Shown piece by piece: positions 35,547 to 47,726 of a stretch of DNA of 64,000 bases (positions within the stretch are counted from its first letter, which is position 1; the number at the start of each line of letters is the position of its first letter). Below the pieces are notes generated by a model. The model was given only the letters and a program-made list of their open reading frames with translations, searched no databases and had not been told where the DNA came from. A program made the translations under genes and the position numbers. This DNA comes from Eretmocerus hayati (lineage: Eukaryota > Arthropoda > Insecta > Hymenoptera > Aphelinidae), in assembly GCA_029851415.1 (NCBI GenBank), contig CM056742.1:63994454-64058453 (forward strand), written 5' to 3'.

Positions 35547-35723
35547 ATTGATTGATTGATTGATGTATTTATTCACCCGGGGACAATGGGTCCCATGGGG
35601 CATAAAATTCAATACATTTCATGGTTATAATAATAATAAGGGATAAAATCTTAGAACTAGTAAATTAATGACAAATGATTAGAGTAAATTACAAAACTCT
35701 GAAAATGATTAAACCATGTATGT

Positions 35724-35761
<38 letters not shown>

Positions 35762-35830
35762 CTCCACGCAACGATAATAGAAGTATACAATTAGTATGTT
35801 GGTGCCATCCGCTGACTACACAAAATATTT

Positions 35831-37045
35831 TCAACTGTTGACATCGGTCAAACTCGACTCCAAGCTTGTGAGGTGTTGCAAAATGGCTCTTTTGAAGACG
35901 ATTAGCGAGGTGGTGGTTCTCGGTAAGGTAGTGACGGTGCGAGGCAATTTATTCCAGTAAGAGGAAGCAGAAACATAAAATGAGTTTCGTAGCGAAGAGG
36001 TGTGACAACTTGGAATGAGAAGATCGCCAGTCTGGAGTCTTGCCGATCTATGAACACTCGTGTTACAAATCTCAATAATGTTCTTCGCTAAATATAAAGG
36101 CTTATTGGTCTTCAGAATTTGAAACATAGAGCTGGCTAAGAAGTATTCTCTACGCGCCTTTACCGAGAGCCATCCTAATCGTAGACGATAGGGAGTTACA
36201 TGCTCGCGTCAAGGAATGTTACCAAATACAAAACGGGTGCATGTATTTTGAGCACGCTGGAGTCTGGTATTTTGCTCGTCAGTGAGGTCGTGGTAAACGA
36301 GGCAGGCATAATCGAGGTAAGGGAGGATGAGAGTTTGGATAAGGGATTTACGTAAGGAAAAGGAGAGTGCATGCTGGTGAGGACGAAGTTGACGCAGAGT
36401 TCCAAAAACTTTTTGACAGATATGAGAAACGTGTTTCTTCCAGGACAGGTCGGCTGTCATCCAGATACCGAGATTCTTTACCTCAGACACGAACTCTATA
36501 GGCGTACCGTCGATAGTGATTGGAGAGAGAGCACTCATATTCAGGAGTCGCAGGTTTTTGGCACTGCCCAGGATTATGACCTTCGTTTTCTTGAGGTTCA
36601 AACTCAAACCGTTGGCGATAGCCCACGAGTGGATGGCATGTGCGTCTTCGTCAATTAATCTGAGTGTCTCATCAATCTCGTAGCGACGGCAACTCCTATA
36701 GATCTGTGTGTCATCGGCGTATATCATGTGCTTGGAATAACGCAAGACTCGAGGCAAGTCATTGATGAAGATGGAAAACAAGAGTGGACCCAGAACTGAT
36801 CCTTGTGGGACACCTGCAGTAGTATTTATCCAGTGAGAGATTGTTCCACCATCATCAATGACCGCCTGGCACCGGTCAGCAAGGTATGCCAGAAACCAAC
36901 GCACTGTATGATCACTAACTTGGAAAGCTCGTAATTTTTGGATGAGAATGTCATGAGGAATTTTATCAAAAGCTTTGGAGAAATCGAAAAGTACCAGAAT
37001 AGTAAACATCGATTTGTCTATACCCTTCCGCACATCATCCAACAT
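35831..37045 (-). pseudogene. J2 reverse transcriptase, distal part
   Basis: A 278-codon open stretch (37045-36209) with LFDFSKAFDKIPHDIL, GVPQGSVLGPLLFSIFINDL, intact YADDTQIY and LGIWMTADLSWKKHV, then after one frameshift (36127-35831) the WNKLPRTV C-terminal block. All catalytic aspartates visible are intact, so this is a fairly young copy. Family assignment to the CR1/Jockey group is from these motifs and from the short-repeat 3' tail. Confidence 0.85.
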
Positions 37046-37057
37046 TGGACACAGGAT

Positions 37058-37059
<2 letters not shown>

Positions 37060-37121
<62 letters not shown>
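37060..37121. repeat. (GA)n microsatellite at the 5' side of R1-like copy B
   Basis: About 31 GA units directly between J2 and the truncated copy B. Confidence 0.95.
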
Positions 37122-37125
<4 letters not shown>

Positions 37126-37457
37126 CCGAAGAGTGAAGATGGAGGAGAGGAACGCTCGCAATCGAGCGCGAGACATGCCGCTCATCCTGAAGTAATGCTC
37201 ACGCGGTTCTGGGCTGAGATGGTTGATGCAGGTGGACTCCTTCTTGATTGCCCGATACCCTAGGTATCGGACATCAAGGGGAGAGGGATATTACACGACC
37301 GGGCCCACCTCTCGGTGGGCCCCACCCAAACCCGTGTCCAGCCTGGTATGGCCTGCGTGGGCTATGCGTAGTACGCGTAAGCTGAACCAGTCCGGTGTCT
37401 GGGGACGGATCCGAAGGATCTTGGGGCAGATTTTACCCTCTAACCACCTTAAAAAAA
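37122..37457 (+). mobile_element. R1-like copy B: 3' UTR only
   Basis: Aligns with the 3' UTR of copy A (AGTAATGCTCACGCGGTTC, the GGGCCCACC hairpin at 37301-37322, CTCTAACCACCTT) and ends in seven As. Its 5' end corresponds to a purine-rich GGCCGAAGAG site of the family (compare 41627). It is sandwiched between GA runs. Confidence 0.9.
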
Positions 37458-37470
37458 GAGAGAGAGAGAG
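37458..37470. repeat. (GA)n between R1-like copies B and C
   Basis: Six to seven GA units after the poly(A) of B and before the 5' end of C, making a head-to-tail B-(GA)n-C arrangement. Confidence 0.9.
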
Positions 37471-37778
37471 GGTAGTGGCTCCCAGGGAAGGGGGGCAGGG
37501 GAACCGGAATCGCGACCGGGGCCCCAACGCGGTTCGAAGGGGACGCGACGTGAACCTCCATCGGGAGATCTCGGAACACCGCGCTCGACATCGACTCCCA
37601 CCATGGCGAAGCATGTCGGGGCTTGGCAGGAGGTGGTATCGGGGAAGAATGCGAAAAGGGCGCAGAAGAGCGGTAGAACAAATGGCACCGCTGGGAAGAA
37701 GGCGAAGATGAAGCCAAAGAGGGGGAGGCCCGAAGCCGTCCTCGTAACGGCCACCATGGTGGGCTAACCTACGCAGAC

Positions 37779-38465
37779 ATGCTGCGCAGGATAAGAACGG
37801 ATGACCTCGATGGAGAAGTGGGCTCTAAAATCACAGGCATCCGCAAGACCCAGGAAGGCCAAGTCCTCCTTCAACTCAAGAAGGGCAGCGACGCCGCCGC
37901 CGTCAAGGCAGCTTTGGCACGAGTTGTCGAGCAAGAAGGAGCTGCCCACTGTCTATCGAATAGTACGACTCTCGAGGTGCTCGAAATCGACTACGATGTC
38001 GACAAAACCGAAGTCCGGGATGACCTCGCGAAGGCCATACCAGAGAATGAGAAGGGAGCCGTTGTGGTCAAGTCCATCCGGGGCAGCTACTGCGGTACCC
38101 AAATGGCGATCGTCTCGATCCCAACAAGACTGGCCCACCACCTCCTGGACTGGAAGGAGCCCAAGCTTGGATGGGGCAGAGTCAGGATCCGCGAAAAAGG
38201 TGCCATTCCACAGTGCTATGACTGTCTTCAGTACGGCGACAAGGCCTCGGGCTGCGAGGAGGAGGGAACGGAGGAGCGGAGACAAAAACTCTGGTTACAG
38301 TGCGGCGAACCAGGACAACTCGGCGCAACCTGCAAAAGGAAGCCGAAGTGCTTGAGCTGTGCGGCGATCGGGTCCAAATCTCATCACAGATCTGGGGCGA
38401 GCAACTGCACTGCCTACCAGAAGGCGAAGGGCGCGTACAAACGGAAGAGAGATCGGAATGGCTAA
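37779..38465 (+). pseudogene. ORF1 (Gag-like) of R1-like copy C
   Basis: A 228-codon frame with YADMLRRIRTDD start, central LLDWKEPKLGWGRVRI block, and three C-terminal CCHC knuckles. The first (CYDCLQYGDKASGC) has H replaced by D, the second (LWLQCGEPGQLGATC) has lost its first C and its H, the third (CLSCAAIGSKSHHRSG...C) is complete. Upstream N-terminal sequence is present in another frame from 37471. The stop overlaps the ORF2 start as ATGGCTAA at 38458-38465. Confidence 0.85.
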
Positions 38466-41400
38466 TTTCATCCAAGCCAACCTTAGGAAGAGCGGGCACG
38501 CGAACGACCTCCTACACGCTGTTGCCAAAGAGTAGGGGATCGATGTTCTGATTGTCTCCGAAACACCTCGGAAGCGCGAATTCTCCCGATCCACAACCGA
38601 TCTCTGGGGGACCGCTGTCGTTCAAATCATGAACCCTACTATTCGTGAGACTGAACCAGCTGCTAGTGGCCGCGGCTCCGTCCGAAAGACCATCGGAGGC
38701 ACAGCAGTCTACAGCTGCTGCTATTCGCCGTCGCTGAAGCCGCACAAATTTGAAGACGAGCTCCACGACCTAGAAGAAGATGTGAGGCAATGAGGAAGCC
38801 CAGTTATAATCGCGGGGGATTTCAACTCCAAGGAACCGACTTGGAGCGGGGAGCCGCGCTATAGACGGGGGGTAATACTCGCTGATGCCATGGAGGCATT
38901 AGGATTAGTGCTCGCTAACGAGACGGGGGTTATCACCTACTATCAGCACGACACTCGGTCCCGCGAGGAAGGTTCGTCATCGGTCCTCGACGTGACGTTC
39001 ATGAGCCCGTCGCTCATGGGACGTATGACATTGTGGGGGGTTCTAGACACGGAAACACTGATTGACCATCGACATATTCGGTTTCGACTTAGGGTTGACA
39101 GACAGGTACAGACGGCACGTACTCTACGACCGACGGGGTGGTAGGGGCGCAAACTAGACAAGGGCCAATTTCGGGTATCGATCGAGGCAGCAGGGGATCT
39201 CCCGGGGAACGCTACCGTCGAGAAAGCTGTGGCAATCGTCACATCCGCCATCACGGAAGCTTGCGACGCGTCGATGCCTCGCAGGACAACGTCACGTTCC
39301 TGGAAGAAACCAGAGTACTGGATCATCAAAGAGATCAAGGCTCTACAAAGAATGAGAAACAAGAAAACGAGGACCGCGTGGCGATCGAGGAGGCTGCAAC
39401 GACCATCGCTGGTGGAAGATGACAGAGCGTACAAAGAAGCGAAAGAGGCTCTCCTCCTAGCCATCCGGGGGAGCAAAGAGGAGTGCTGGGGTTAACTGTG
39501 CGCCATGGTTAACGGAGACCCCTGGGGCACGCCATACCGCGTGGTCATGTCAAATATCCGTTCCCGGAGGGGCAACCCAGCACCGACCGATGCAGCAATC
39601 TTGCGCAGCATCGTGGAAGACCTCTTCCCAGCAGGAGAACCCAGAGTTACATTCCCTACGTAGAGCGAAGACCCCATCCCGCTCTTCACTATGCAAGAGC
39701 TATTCATAGCGGCGAAGAGAATGCCAAATGGCAAAACCCCTGGCCTGGATGGCATTCCAAACGAGGCTCTGAGACTGGTCTTTAAATACAAGCCAGACTC
39801 ACTCCTCGACCTCTTCAACATCTGTCTGAGCGCGGGAAACTTCCCGAACAAGTGGAAACGCCAGAAGCTGGTCCTGATACCCACAAGTCAAGGAGGTCAA
39901 CGCCACCTCAGCATGCTTGACAACATCGGGAAAATGTACGAGAGGATGGTGCTCAACAGGGTGGAGAAAGCCTACGAGGACAGCGGCGGGCTATCACCGT
40001 GCTGTTTGTGTTCCGGAAAGGTCGCGGCACGGTACATGCTATCGGAACGGTGCAAGAGCGGGTACAATCGGCGGTAGGGAACCCATATCAAGGAAGAGGA
40101 GGCTTTTGCGCCATTATTGCGTTGAACGTCAAAAACGCATTTAACTGCGTGAGCTGGGAACGTGTCTACGAATCCCAGGCAGGTTAAGTGCCACCCTACC
40201 TGTTAGCAGTCACGAGCGACTACCTACGGAATAGGACCCTCGTATACGACACCGACGAGGGACAAAAGGTTCAAGAGCTGTCCGCCGGAATCGGACAAGG
40301 ATCAGTTCCCGGGCCGTTCAACTGGAACACCCAGTACGACAGTCTCCTGTCTATCAAACTGCTAGAAGGGGTGATAATAGTGGCTTTTACGGACGACGCG
40401 GGCCTCATAGTTCGGGCCGACAAGGAGGAGCTCTTGGGTAGACGCGCGAACGAGGCGCTGGCCCAAGTCTACAGGTGGATGATCAGCAGGCCCCTAGAGC
40501 TGGCTGTTCCAAAGTGCGAAGCCATAGTGGTCACGAGATGGAGAAAGTTCGACTTGCCCCATTTTTACATCAACGGGCAAGAGATACCACGCAAGACAGA
40601 GCACAAATATCTGGGTGTATGTCTCGACGACAAGTGGTCGTTCGATAAACACATCCAAGAAGCCGCGCAGAAGGCAAGCAGGCTAGAAGCGGCTCTCCAG
40701 CGACTGATGCCGAACATAGGAAGACCGAAACAGAAGAGGCGTAAACTGCTCAACACCGTGATGGCTTCTATCATGCTCAACGGTGCACCCGTGTGGGGAA
40801 AGATAGTAGAGAAGGCCGTCATCGAGAAGAGGATGGGGCATATCCACCAGAGAGGGGCTCTGAGAAGCATTCGTGCCGACCGCAACGTGTCAGGAGACGC
40901 AGCTTGCGTGTTGGCGGGAACGCCACCCATCCACTTGCTCGTCGCGGAACGAGTGAGAATCTGGGACCGGCAAAAAGTGATCGGAGCCCAACGTGTGCTC
41001 ACCCCAACGATGAAGGAGATCATCCGCGACAACGAGAAAGAAACCACTTTTGAGCAGTGGCAAAATGAGTGGGATGCGCCATTTGCAGATGGCAGATGGA
41101 CGTATCGGGTTCCGTGACGTAGCCAAGTGGGCGGAACACACCCACGGAAAGATAGATTACTGGACGACGCAGGCACTGAGTGACCACGGTTGCTTCGGTG
41201 CCTACCTGACCCGGTTCAAGAAGAGGATATCCCCAACATGTCAGTCATGCGGAGACAACTGGAATGACGCTGAATTTGTCCAGTTCAAGTGCAGTGACAC
41301 CCGGAGAGAGCGTGCCGAGCTGGATGAACGGCTGGGTGCTCAACTAACACCTGAGAATCTCGCCCCGTACTTGCTCCGCAACCAGGAGACATGGGATAGA

Positions 41401-41487
41401 GTCACCGGATATATCAAGCTGGTGATGACCCGTAAGGAGGAGAAAGAGAGGGAAGTGAGGCGCCTCGAAGCTGGCGAATTACAGTGA
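38458..41487 (+). pseudogene. ORF2 of R1-like copy C: endonuclease, RT and C-terminal zinc motif
   Basis: Domain order: R1-type endonuclease (IQANLRKSGH, AGDFNSKEPTW, IDHRHIRF), RT (NGKTPGLDGIPNEAL, FPNKWKRQKLV, NVKNAFNCVSW, GIGQGSVPGPFNWN, AFTDDAGL with both aspartates kept), and a C-terminal CQSCGDNWNDAEFVQFKC in which the expected histidine is F. In-frame stops at 38533, 38791, 39142, 39493, 39661 and 40185, plus frameshifts near 40000 and 41080. Ends LQ-TGA at 41487. Confidence 0.88.
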
Positions 41488-41790
41488 GTCTGCCTATTCA
41501 AACAGGAGAGGTCCAACTCGTTCCAGGAGGAATATGATGGACTGAAGAGGGAAAAGAGAAGGAAGGAGATAGAGAGGAAAGAAGAAAGTGAGGGGAAAAG
41601 GAAGAATGAAGATAGAAGATGCCGACAAGTGGCCGAAGAGAGAAGATAGAGAAGAGGAATGCTCGCAATTGTCGCGAGACATGCCGCTTATCCTGAAGTA
41701 ATGCTTACGCGGTTCCGAGCTGAGATGGTAGATGCAGAAGGATCTCCTTCTTGATTGCCCGATGCCCCAGGTATCGGAAATCAAGGGGAG

Positions 41791-43060
41791 AGGGTTTTTC
41801 GAGAGTGGAATGATGGACGATCGCTCCCATTTGTCAGGAAAATATCCAAAGGCTAGAGATTTGTTGACAGATTTAGTGATGTAAGGGTGAAGTGCTGGGA
41901 ATGCCATTTTGAACATAGTGGAAGAGATGCCATCCACTCCGACTCCTCGGGATTTGCAGCGTGAGACGGCGCGAAGAGTATTCTTTCCAATGGCCCGCTT
42001 GGGATCAAATGTTGTGACATCAACAGGGAGTGGGATCGCGCACACTCCTTCGACGATACTCTCGTCTCTCAGGGGTGATATACTCTTCGAAACAGCGGCG
42101 TAATGGCGATAGAGTATCTCACTTCGAATAAGTCTAGTGGCGAGGGTGTGCGTTTTTACATGAGGCCGAATTTTCTCACCTCTTTCCGTCTAGACTTGAC
42201 ATCAGGTGCACTCACGACTTTTTTAGATATATGGTAAGTTTTATCTTTGCCTAAGGCTGATTTGACTCCGTTCCGGGTCGAACGATAAGGTGCGACATCC
42301 GCAGGCGCATTTGTGCTGCAAGGACGTCTATAGAGCGCATCACGATGTCCCATGCGATATCTGATGTCAGCTGATACCCAAGGTTTTTCGGAGGCGTTGA
42401 CAGTAAGATGCTTGATGAGCGACAGCTGATCAAATGCTGCTAATGAGGCTCGCGTGATGGCATCAACAGATTGGTCAACATGAGTTTGAGGAAGTGTCGA
42501 GTACAGTTGGTTACTGTAATCGGGGTAATCTTGGTGAAGACTGGAGCTACAACGTGAATCTGGCGGGTTGTATGTACAGGGGAAGTTAGGTTGTAATTGA
42601 TTTATATCAAGACTATTAACAAGAACTAAGGTGCACATGCTCGAGGCAGTGCAGGGTTGTTCATTCGGGCTTGTCGTGTCAATTAGCGACATATCAATTT
42701 CGAGAGCAGAAGAGATGGATTGATGTAGATGGGCAAGGTAGACGTCTTTGAGCTTGCACAGAGCTATCTTTTTAGTTGGTTGTACAATTCAATGATCAAT
42801 TTGAACTAAATCATGTCCAGCTGCAAAGAGAGAGAGTTCGATCCACGATGAGTGATGAGTGCCGTTGTTTTGCGAATGGAAAAAAGGTCGATGCATGTTT
42901 CATGAATGTATCCATCATGGTGGATGAAATGATGTGTTGATTGAGTGTCAGCAACAGTGAGTGGATACCAATCGAATGAGTCATGGAACAAGTCTGAAGC
43001 TGCTGAGTAACTAGCCATAATGATGTTGAAATCGGCAACTAAGACATGATCATACTGTGA
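41791..43060 (-). pseudogene. J2 endonuclease C-terminus and RT N-terminus
   Basis: Minus-strand frames: DHVLVADFNIIM (endonuclease GDFN motif region, near 43030), then KPWVSADIRYRMGHRDALYR (42692-42156, the linker between endonuclease and RT), then GVGVDGISSTMFK and FGYFPDKWERSSIIPLSK (to 41793). Two or three frameshifts. The 42045-41494 frame runs on into copy C and its last third is antisense LINE sequence, not J2. Confidence 0.8.
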
Positions 43061-43480
43061 CGTCTAGTTATATTTATTGTAAGCTCCAGAAAGGTATAAT
43101 CTGCATCGGTGTATTGTGGCCAATGGTAACCTTATGGCCTATACCATCCCAATGCTAGCCCTACTTTTGAGCCACTAACTGAATAGTATGCTCTCGGGAT
43201 TTCGGGCATGGAGAGAGAGAAAAGGGAATTGTTCAATGATATGAGTGGGTGGATCCTTGTTGGCGATTGGTGGTTCACTCCTATTCAGTATGGCAAGAGC
43301 GTATCTGGTGGATGCGCCCAAATGCGCTCGTCTAGCTCAATACTCCCCTAGCTGCGCAGACTAGCTTTCGCGCGGGGCAAGTGGGAGAGAGAGAGTAGCC
43401 TCACACGTTACTCTTATACTGCGCTGCTCTCGCAATGCTGTGGGCCCTACACTCTATATATGTATAGTATATATATGTAT
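43061..43480. other. No gene recognised; purine-rich and TATA-rich patches
   Basis: Contains short GA runs (43210, 43385) and a TATATATG patch at 43455-43480. No coding signal. Confidence 0.35.
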
Positions 43481-43895
43481 ATATTGGATGGTGGGGCTGG
43501 CTCTCTCATGGGACTGACCGTGTTTCAATGGATGGTCAGCCTGGTACCCGGCTACTATCTTTCGAAGGGTGACTCTTGCGATATGATTCTACTGTTTGAG
43601 GTCTCTACTACTCACCAAATTGGTGTAATAGCCCGCGAATACTCTGTAGATACCTTAATGAACGTTATTTTTACAAAAGGTACCTGTGCGATGGGTGATT
43701 TTAGTCGCGAGCGGAGTTGCTCATGACTCGATAACTGTTGGGTGAAATCGACTTTAGTTGAGCTTGAAATAGGCACAAAAGAATGATCTGAATGGCAAAT
43801 ACCTGTCACTGGTCAGTTTTACAATTGCTGAGTTGTGAACAAAACTTGGGTTGCGTCCGATACGGTAGCTATATGGGCAAAAATGGGTACTGCGG

Positions 43896-44285
43896 GTGGA
43901 TATCTTCACTGTAACCGCTTGGGATGAGCTTAAATCTGACTATTTACATATTGGTACCTCTGAACTACTCTGGAAAACCTTCAATACCCCTCCAAATGAA
44001 TTATCCACTGTGCAATATAGTCGGATAGAAGGGAGACAAATGCATTTTCCGTCGCTCGGGTCAGCTAGCGAAAAATGGATGATTTCGTCCTATCGGTTCG
44101 AGTACTATGAGAAAACACCTCGTCAATGTTTTAAAAGGTGGATAATCTATGTGTCTAGCTATTCAAATACTTCTATGAGTTGGAAAATGAAAATTGAATT
44201 AGTTACGGGTTGCAAATGGTGGAGAATCGCAGTTACTCGCACGAAAAATCATGAGGTGCGCGAATGCCGATTACTCAAAATCTGA
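43896..44285 (+). other. Unrecognised 129-codon open frame
   Basis: A tryptophan- and serine-rich frame (KWMISSYRFEYYEKTPRQC, SYSNTSMSWKMKIEL, CKWWRIAV) without stops in AT-rich sequence. A second open frame, 43460-43726, lies upstream in the same direction. The SW..KI(R)IEL pattern loosely recurs in the frame at 56060-56371. I do not recognise a family. Could be a decayed gene, a captured sequence or chance. Confidence 0.25.
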
Positions 44286-46026
44286 AGGTCGAATTGGAGC
44301 TTACAATAGCTCATTTTACAGCTCAAACATCAAACAAGAGAACTGTATAATCAGATTTCGTTGATGGGAGCAGATGGGGAACGGATTCTGGAGCACTTTG
44401 GAAGTACTCGAGCGATACGGAAATCGGACGAAAAATTTATATCTATCTCTTGTGGTGGCTTGAAATGATTATTCAATGGAACTGGCACCTCCTTTGTAGT
44501 TCACTCGACCCTAACAGAATGAAATCCGAGAAGAACTATACGCGGGGTTCGAGTATCTTCAGAAAGTTATACTAAAATGCACCTTCTGGTCACCGGAGCT
44601 CGAATCAGGATCTTGCGTGGCTAAGATATCTGTGCCCCGGCCTATCTTGAGGAATTAGATTCAAGGAGTTGCACGAACCGGGATGGTGCAAACTCGATAT
44701 TAACGATAAAAATTACTCACTCGGAATGATATGATCGTTGGCGGGGTTGCTCTGTACTGCTGACAGGCACTTTGGGATAAACCACGTTGTTTGGATTTTC
44801 TTTGTAGTTCATTGACCCTTCTTGATACAATGCACTCTGACAAATAAGAGTGTCTCTTCTTGATGATGCACAGTTCACTTTAATTATAATCTGATAGCTC
44901 TTTCACTGACACTCAAGAGCTTACGGAAATTCGGAAAACTTGACTGGCCCGAAGTAAGTCCAAAACTATACTGAAAAAAACAACTCGACGTGAGCCCTTT
45001 GAAGGCCCTCTTCATATATCTGGTGGGCTCGATCATTGTCCTCGATACTCGTGTGCTATTCGAATATTGTTCACTCAAGACTAATACAACGGAGTCGGTA
45101 GGCCCGCGCCATTGATTAATTATGCATGCGTACCTGTGCGAGGAAAGGGCCAGCGGGCCGCAGCGCGCCATTCGGCTCTTTCATTCTCGTTTCTGATAGT
45201 TGCATCTTTTGCTCAATGTTGAACTGTGCACCTATCAGCATCGAGATGGATTGAGGAATGTAGAGCACACAGAAATTTTGACGAGACGTTGACATGTCAG
45301 GTCAAATTCCGTTGTGCAATGCTCTCCGGACATAATCGATGATTTTAGCCTGATCTCGACAGATTCTCTCACATTTCTGAGTTCACGATGAATTTACATG
45401 AAATAACCAAAGATATGATTTTACGATGGGTTTTGATGATCCCCACGTTTCAAAAAGAAGTAACATTGATTTAATGGAGTTTCCACAAAACGCGATGTTT
45501 CTATCCATCATCTGTGAAAAATAGTGAATGAAAGTTGGCATCCTTACATGTCATCTTTCCCGAAATTCATATACCCTTGATAGTGTATTTAGCGTGCATT
45601 CCGTGAAATTTGGATTACATCTTACCGTATATCGTTCTATCTATAACTATCATTCATATTTTGGGAATATATGTTCCAAAATTTTTACCGACATTACAAT
45701 ACATTAAGAGATGAGGGGCGATATCATTCATGAATGTATGGGGATAGGCTGCGCTTGTCTACGATAGACGACAGAAAATAGTTAAGAACTAGATCCGATT
45801 TTCATTCCTGCAATCATATATTCTGGTACATTGGAATACACGGAATCTCAACGGTTGACGCTTTTAACAAGATATTTGGACTAGACCTAGAATGCGACAC
45901 CACCCCCTTCCTTCCCAACACGGTTATGGTGATAAAACGTGTAGCCCGGCCAATGGAATGCGTCAGTTGATTGATCACAAGATAGGAAGGTTTCATTGAT
46001 TGAAATGATATCGAAATCATTTAGTC
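44286..46026. other. No gene recognised
   Basis: About 1.7 kb of AT-rich sequence. The 95-codon minus frame at 45171-44884 and the 68-codon one at 46020-45814 have no known motif. No repeat partner in the window was found. Confidence 0.4.
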
Positions 46027-47590
46027 CGCGCGCTGGGGGGGGGGGGGGGGGTCTGAGTAAAACATTCGTGTTCCAGAAGGTTTGAAGGTGTATTCTTATG
46101 TATTAAGAGGTGCTGAATCGAATGCACGAGGTCGCCAGCCCAAAAACCCCGGCGATTTTGGTTATTAACAACTTTTAGTACAGAATTATGGTTTTTTTGC
46201 GAAAAAACTCGGAAAATATGCATTTCTACGAAAAATTTGGAGAGACCAAAGTTGTGGAAAGCAATATATCCGAAGAAGGAGGTCTTTATAAATTTCCCGG
46301 GAAACCGACACAGTTGAACGGGTCACCGAGTGTCAGCTCGGCCGATCATCGAAGTTGAGCATAGTTGGGCGCGGTTAGTACTTGGATGGTTGACCACCCA
46401 TTCCAGCCTAATCCACCTTGACAAGCTGACTTTTCTGATCGATCAGTTGATGCTTACACCTCAGCAACGTGAGCGGGAGGCACGGAGTGTTACAAATTCG
46501 ATGTTCATGCTCACGAAATGTGGCATGAGCACCGTGAGGGTATCATGAGAAAGGTGCCGAACTCTCCGGAGCAGGTTTTCTCCCTTGGTGAGTTTTTTCT
46601 AACTCCACGGGAATGATTCCCGGACAAACGCGGAGAGAATTAGGTTGGGGTGAGTGGTTGAATCTTGAACTCGACACGATAAAATACGAAACGCTGAACC
46701 CACGAGATCCGCGCCGGTTGTATATAGCCCATTGGCTGACGACAACTGTTGAATACATGAAATAGAAAAAAAGAAATTTCTTGGAAAACCCAAGCCTGGG
46801 GCGGAAAATGTGCGAGAATTGTTCCGTGCGTTCAACATGGGCTTATATGGGGCAGCCGACGCAGCGTTACTAGACTTGCTGCCAATTTAACAGTTGTCGA
46901 TATAGGGTTAGGCGGCCTCATGCATCTTGAAGAGCAAGGAACTTCTTTCAAAATGGTACTGGTCGTATCTCGCTGAGAACAAAGCTCTTCGAGCATGGCT
47001 CAAGAGAAAGCGAAATAAGTGTGCTATTTATTATCATCACGCTATTCCCGCAACGAGACTGCCCGCACGTGACACTCAGAATCTGCACTTCTCCTCTTTT
47101 TCTCACTTCACACTGGAAGAGCTCCTTACTCAGCGAGATCCGACTTATACCATTTTGAAGGGGGTTTTATCCTCTCTAAGATGCACTCGGTCACCTAGCC
47201 CTAAATCGACAACTGTCAAATTGGCAGCGAGTTTAGTAGCGCGGCATCGGCTGCCCCATATAAGCCCATGTTAAACGCGCGGAACGGTTTCCGCGCATTC
47301 CCCGCCCCAGGCTTGGGTTTTGCGGGAAATTCATAGAGACCTCTTCGTAGGAAGTTTTGCTTTCTACAAGTTTGGGCTCCACAAATTTCTTGTAAGAATG
47401 CATATTTTCCGAGTTTTTTGCGAAATACTATAATTTTGCAATGGAAATTCTTGACAACAAAAAAAAAACACCGGGGTTTCCGGGCTGGCGACCCCGTGCA
47501 TTCGATGCAGCGCCTCAAAATACAAAGGAATATACCTTCAATCCTTCCGAAACACGAATTCTCACTCAGACCCCCCCCCCCCCCAGCGCC
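46027..47590. mobile_element. Long palindromic element interrupted by a 5S-derived SINE
   Basis: Left arm 46027-46310 plus 46773-46905 and right arm 47195-47590 are inverted copies: both ends carry a homopolymer (G run 46036-46052, C run 47571-47585), then GCATTCGATGCA-like, GAAAATATGCAT and AACCCAAGCCTGGGGCGG blocks, and ATGGGCTTATATGGGGCAGCCGA near the centre. The right arm is uninterrupted while the left is split by the SINE. Centre around 46905-47195 has a 115-codon frame of no known family. Minus frame 47518-47216 is arm sequence. Confidence 0.8.
46311..46772 (+). mobile_element. 5S-rRNA-derived SINE (SINE3-like)
   Basis: The head (46311-46406) follows 5S rRNA in order: TTGAA, CACCG, CTCG.CCGATCA.CGAAGTTGAGCA (A-box position), GGGCGCGGTTAGTACTTGGA, and ATGG.TGACCACC (C-box). 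A ~350-bp unrelated body follows and ends in an A-rich tail (GAAATAGAAAAAAAG, 46757-46771). AAATTTCC-type sequence flanks both sides (about 46300 and 46772), an imperfect target duplication, and the uninterrupted right arm at 47300-47330 shows the empty site. Internal Pol III promoter parts survive. SINEs of this class are best known from fish. Confidence 0.78.
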
Positions 47591-47726
47591 CGGACTAATT
47601 CTACGGTACGTGATCCTCCAGCGAATTGAAGTTTATGCTGAGACAATTGATATTCATATGACCAATCGTGTTTTCACACTGAGATTGAATACTCGGTTTT
47701 TGTGGCAACGACAGGCCCGCTCGTTG

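Larger units (their letters stand above)
37471..41790 (+). mobile_element. R1-like copy C, the longest copy
   Basis: Contains ORF1, ORF2 and about 300 bases of 3' UTR, but the last ~190 bases including hairpin and poly(A) are missing at the junction with J2 (41790). The 5' end at (GA)n matches the homologous region of copy D near 49263. Decay is mainly by base substitution: five in-frame stops occur in the first 1.2 kb of ORF2 without a frameshift. Confidence 0.9.
35547..43060 (-). mobile_element. CR1-like LINE J2, split by R1-like copies B and C
   Basis: Minus-strand element ending in (TGAT)n at 35547-35565 after an AATAAA-like signal. Its parts lie at 41791-43060 (endonuclease and RT start) and 35547-37059 (RT end and 3' UTR). 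The two pieces do not quite meet: about 60 codons between the LSK motif and MLDDVRKG are missing, and copy C is 3'-truncated on the same side, so one deletion probably removed both. The 5' end is truncated in the endonuclease at about 43060. Confidence 0.82.

Noticed and set aside
36938..37263. Plus frames with long RE repeats
   Set aside because: Translation of the (GA)n microsatellite.
37223..37711. 162-codon plus-strand frame with arginine-rich translation
   Set aside because: Runs from the 3' UTR of copy B through (GA)n into the 5' region of copy C, so it joins two elements and is not a gene.
46333..46410. Functional 5S rRNA gene
   Set aside because: Only an approximate 5S match with extra bases in the first half, fused to unrelated sequence with an A-rich tail; a SINE head fits better.
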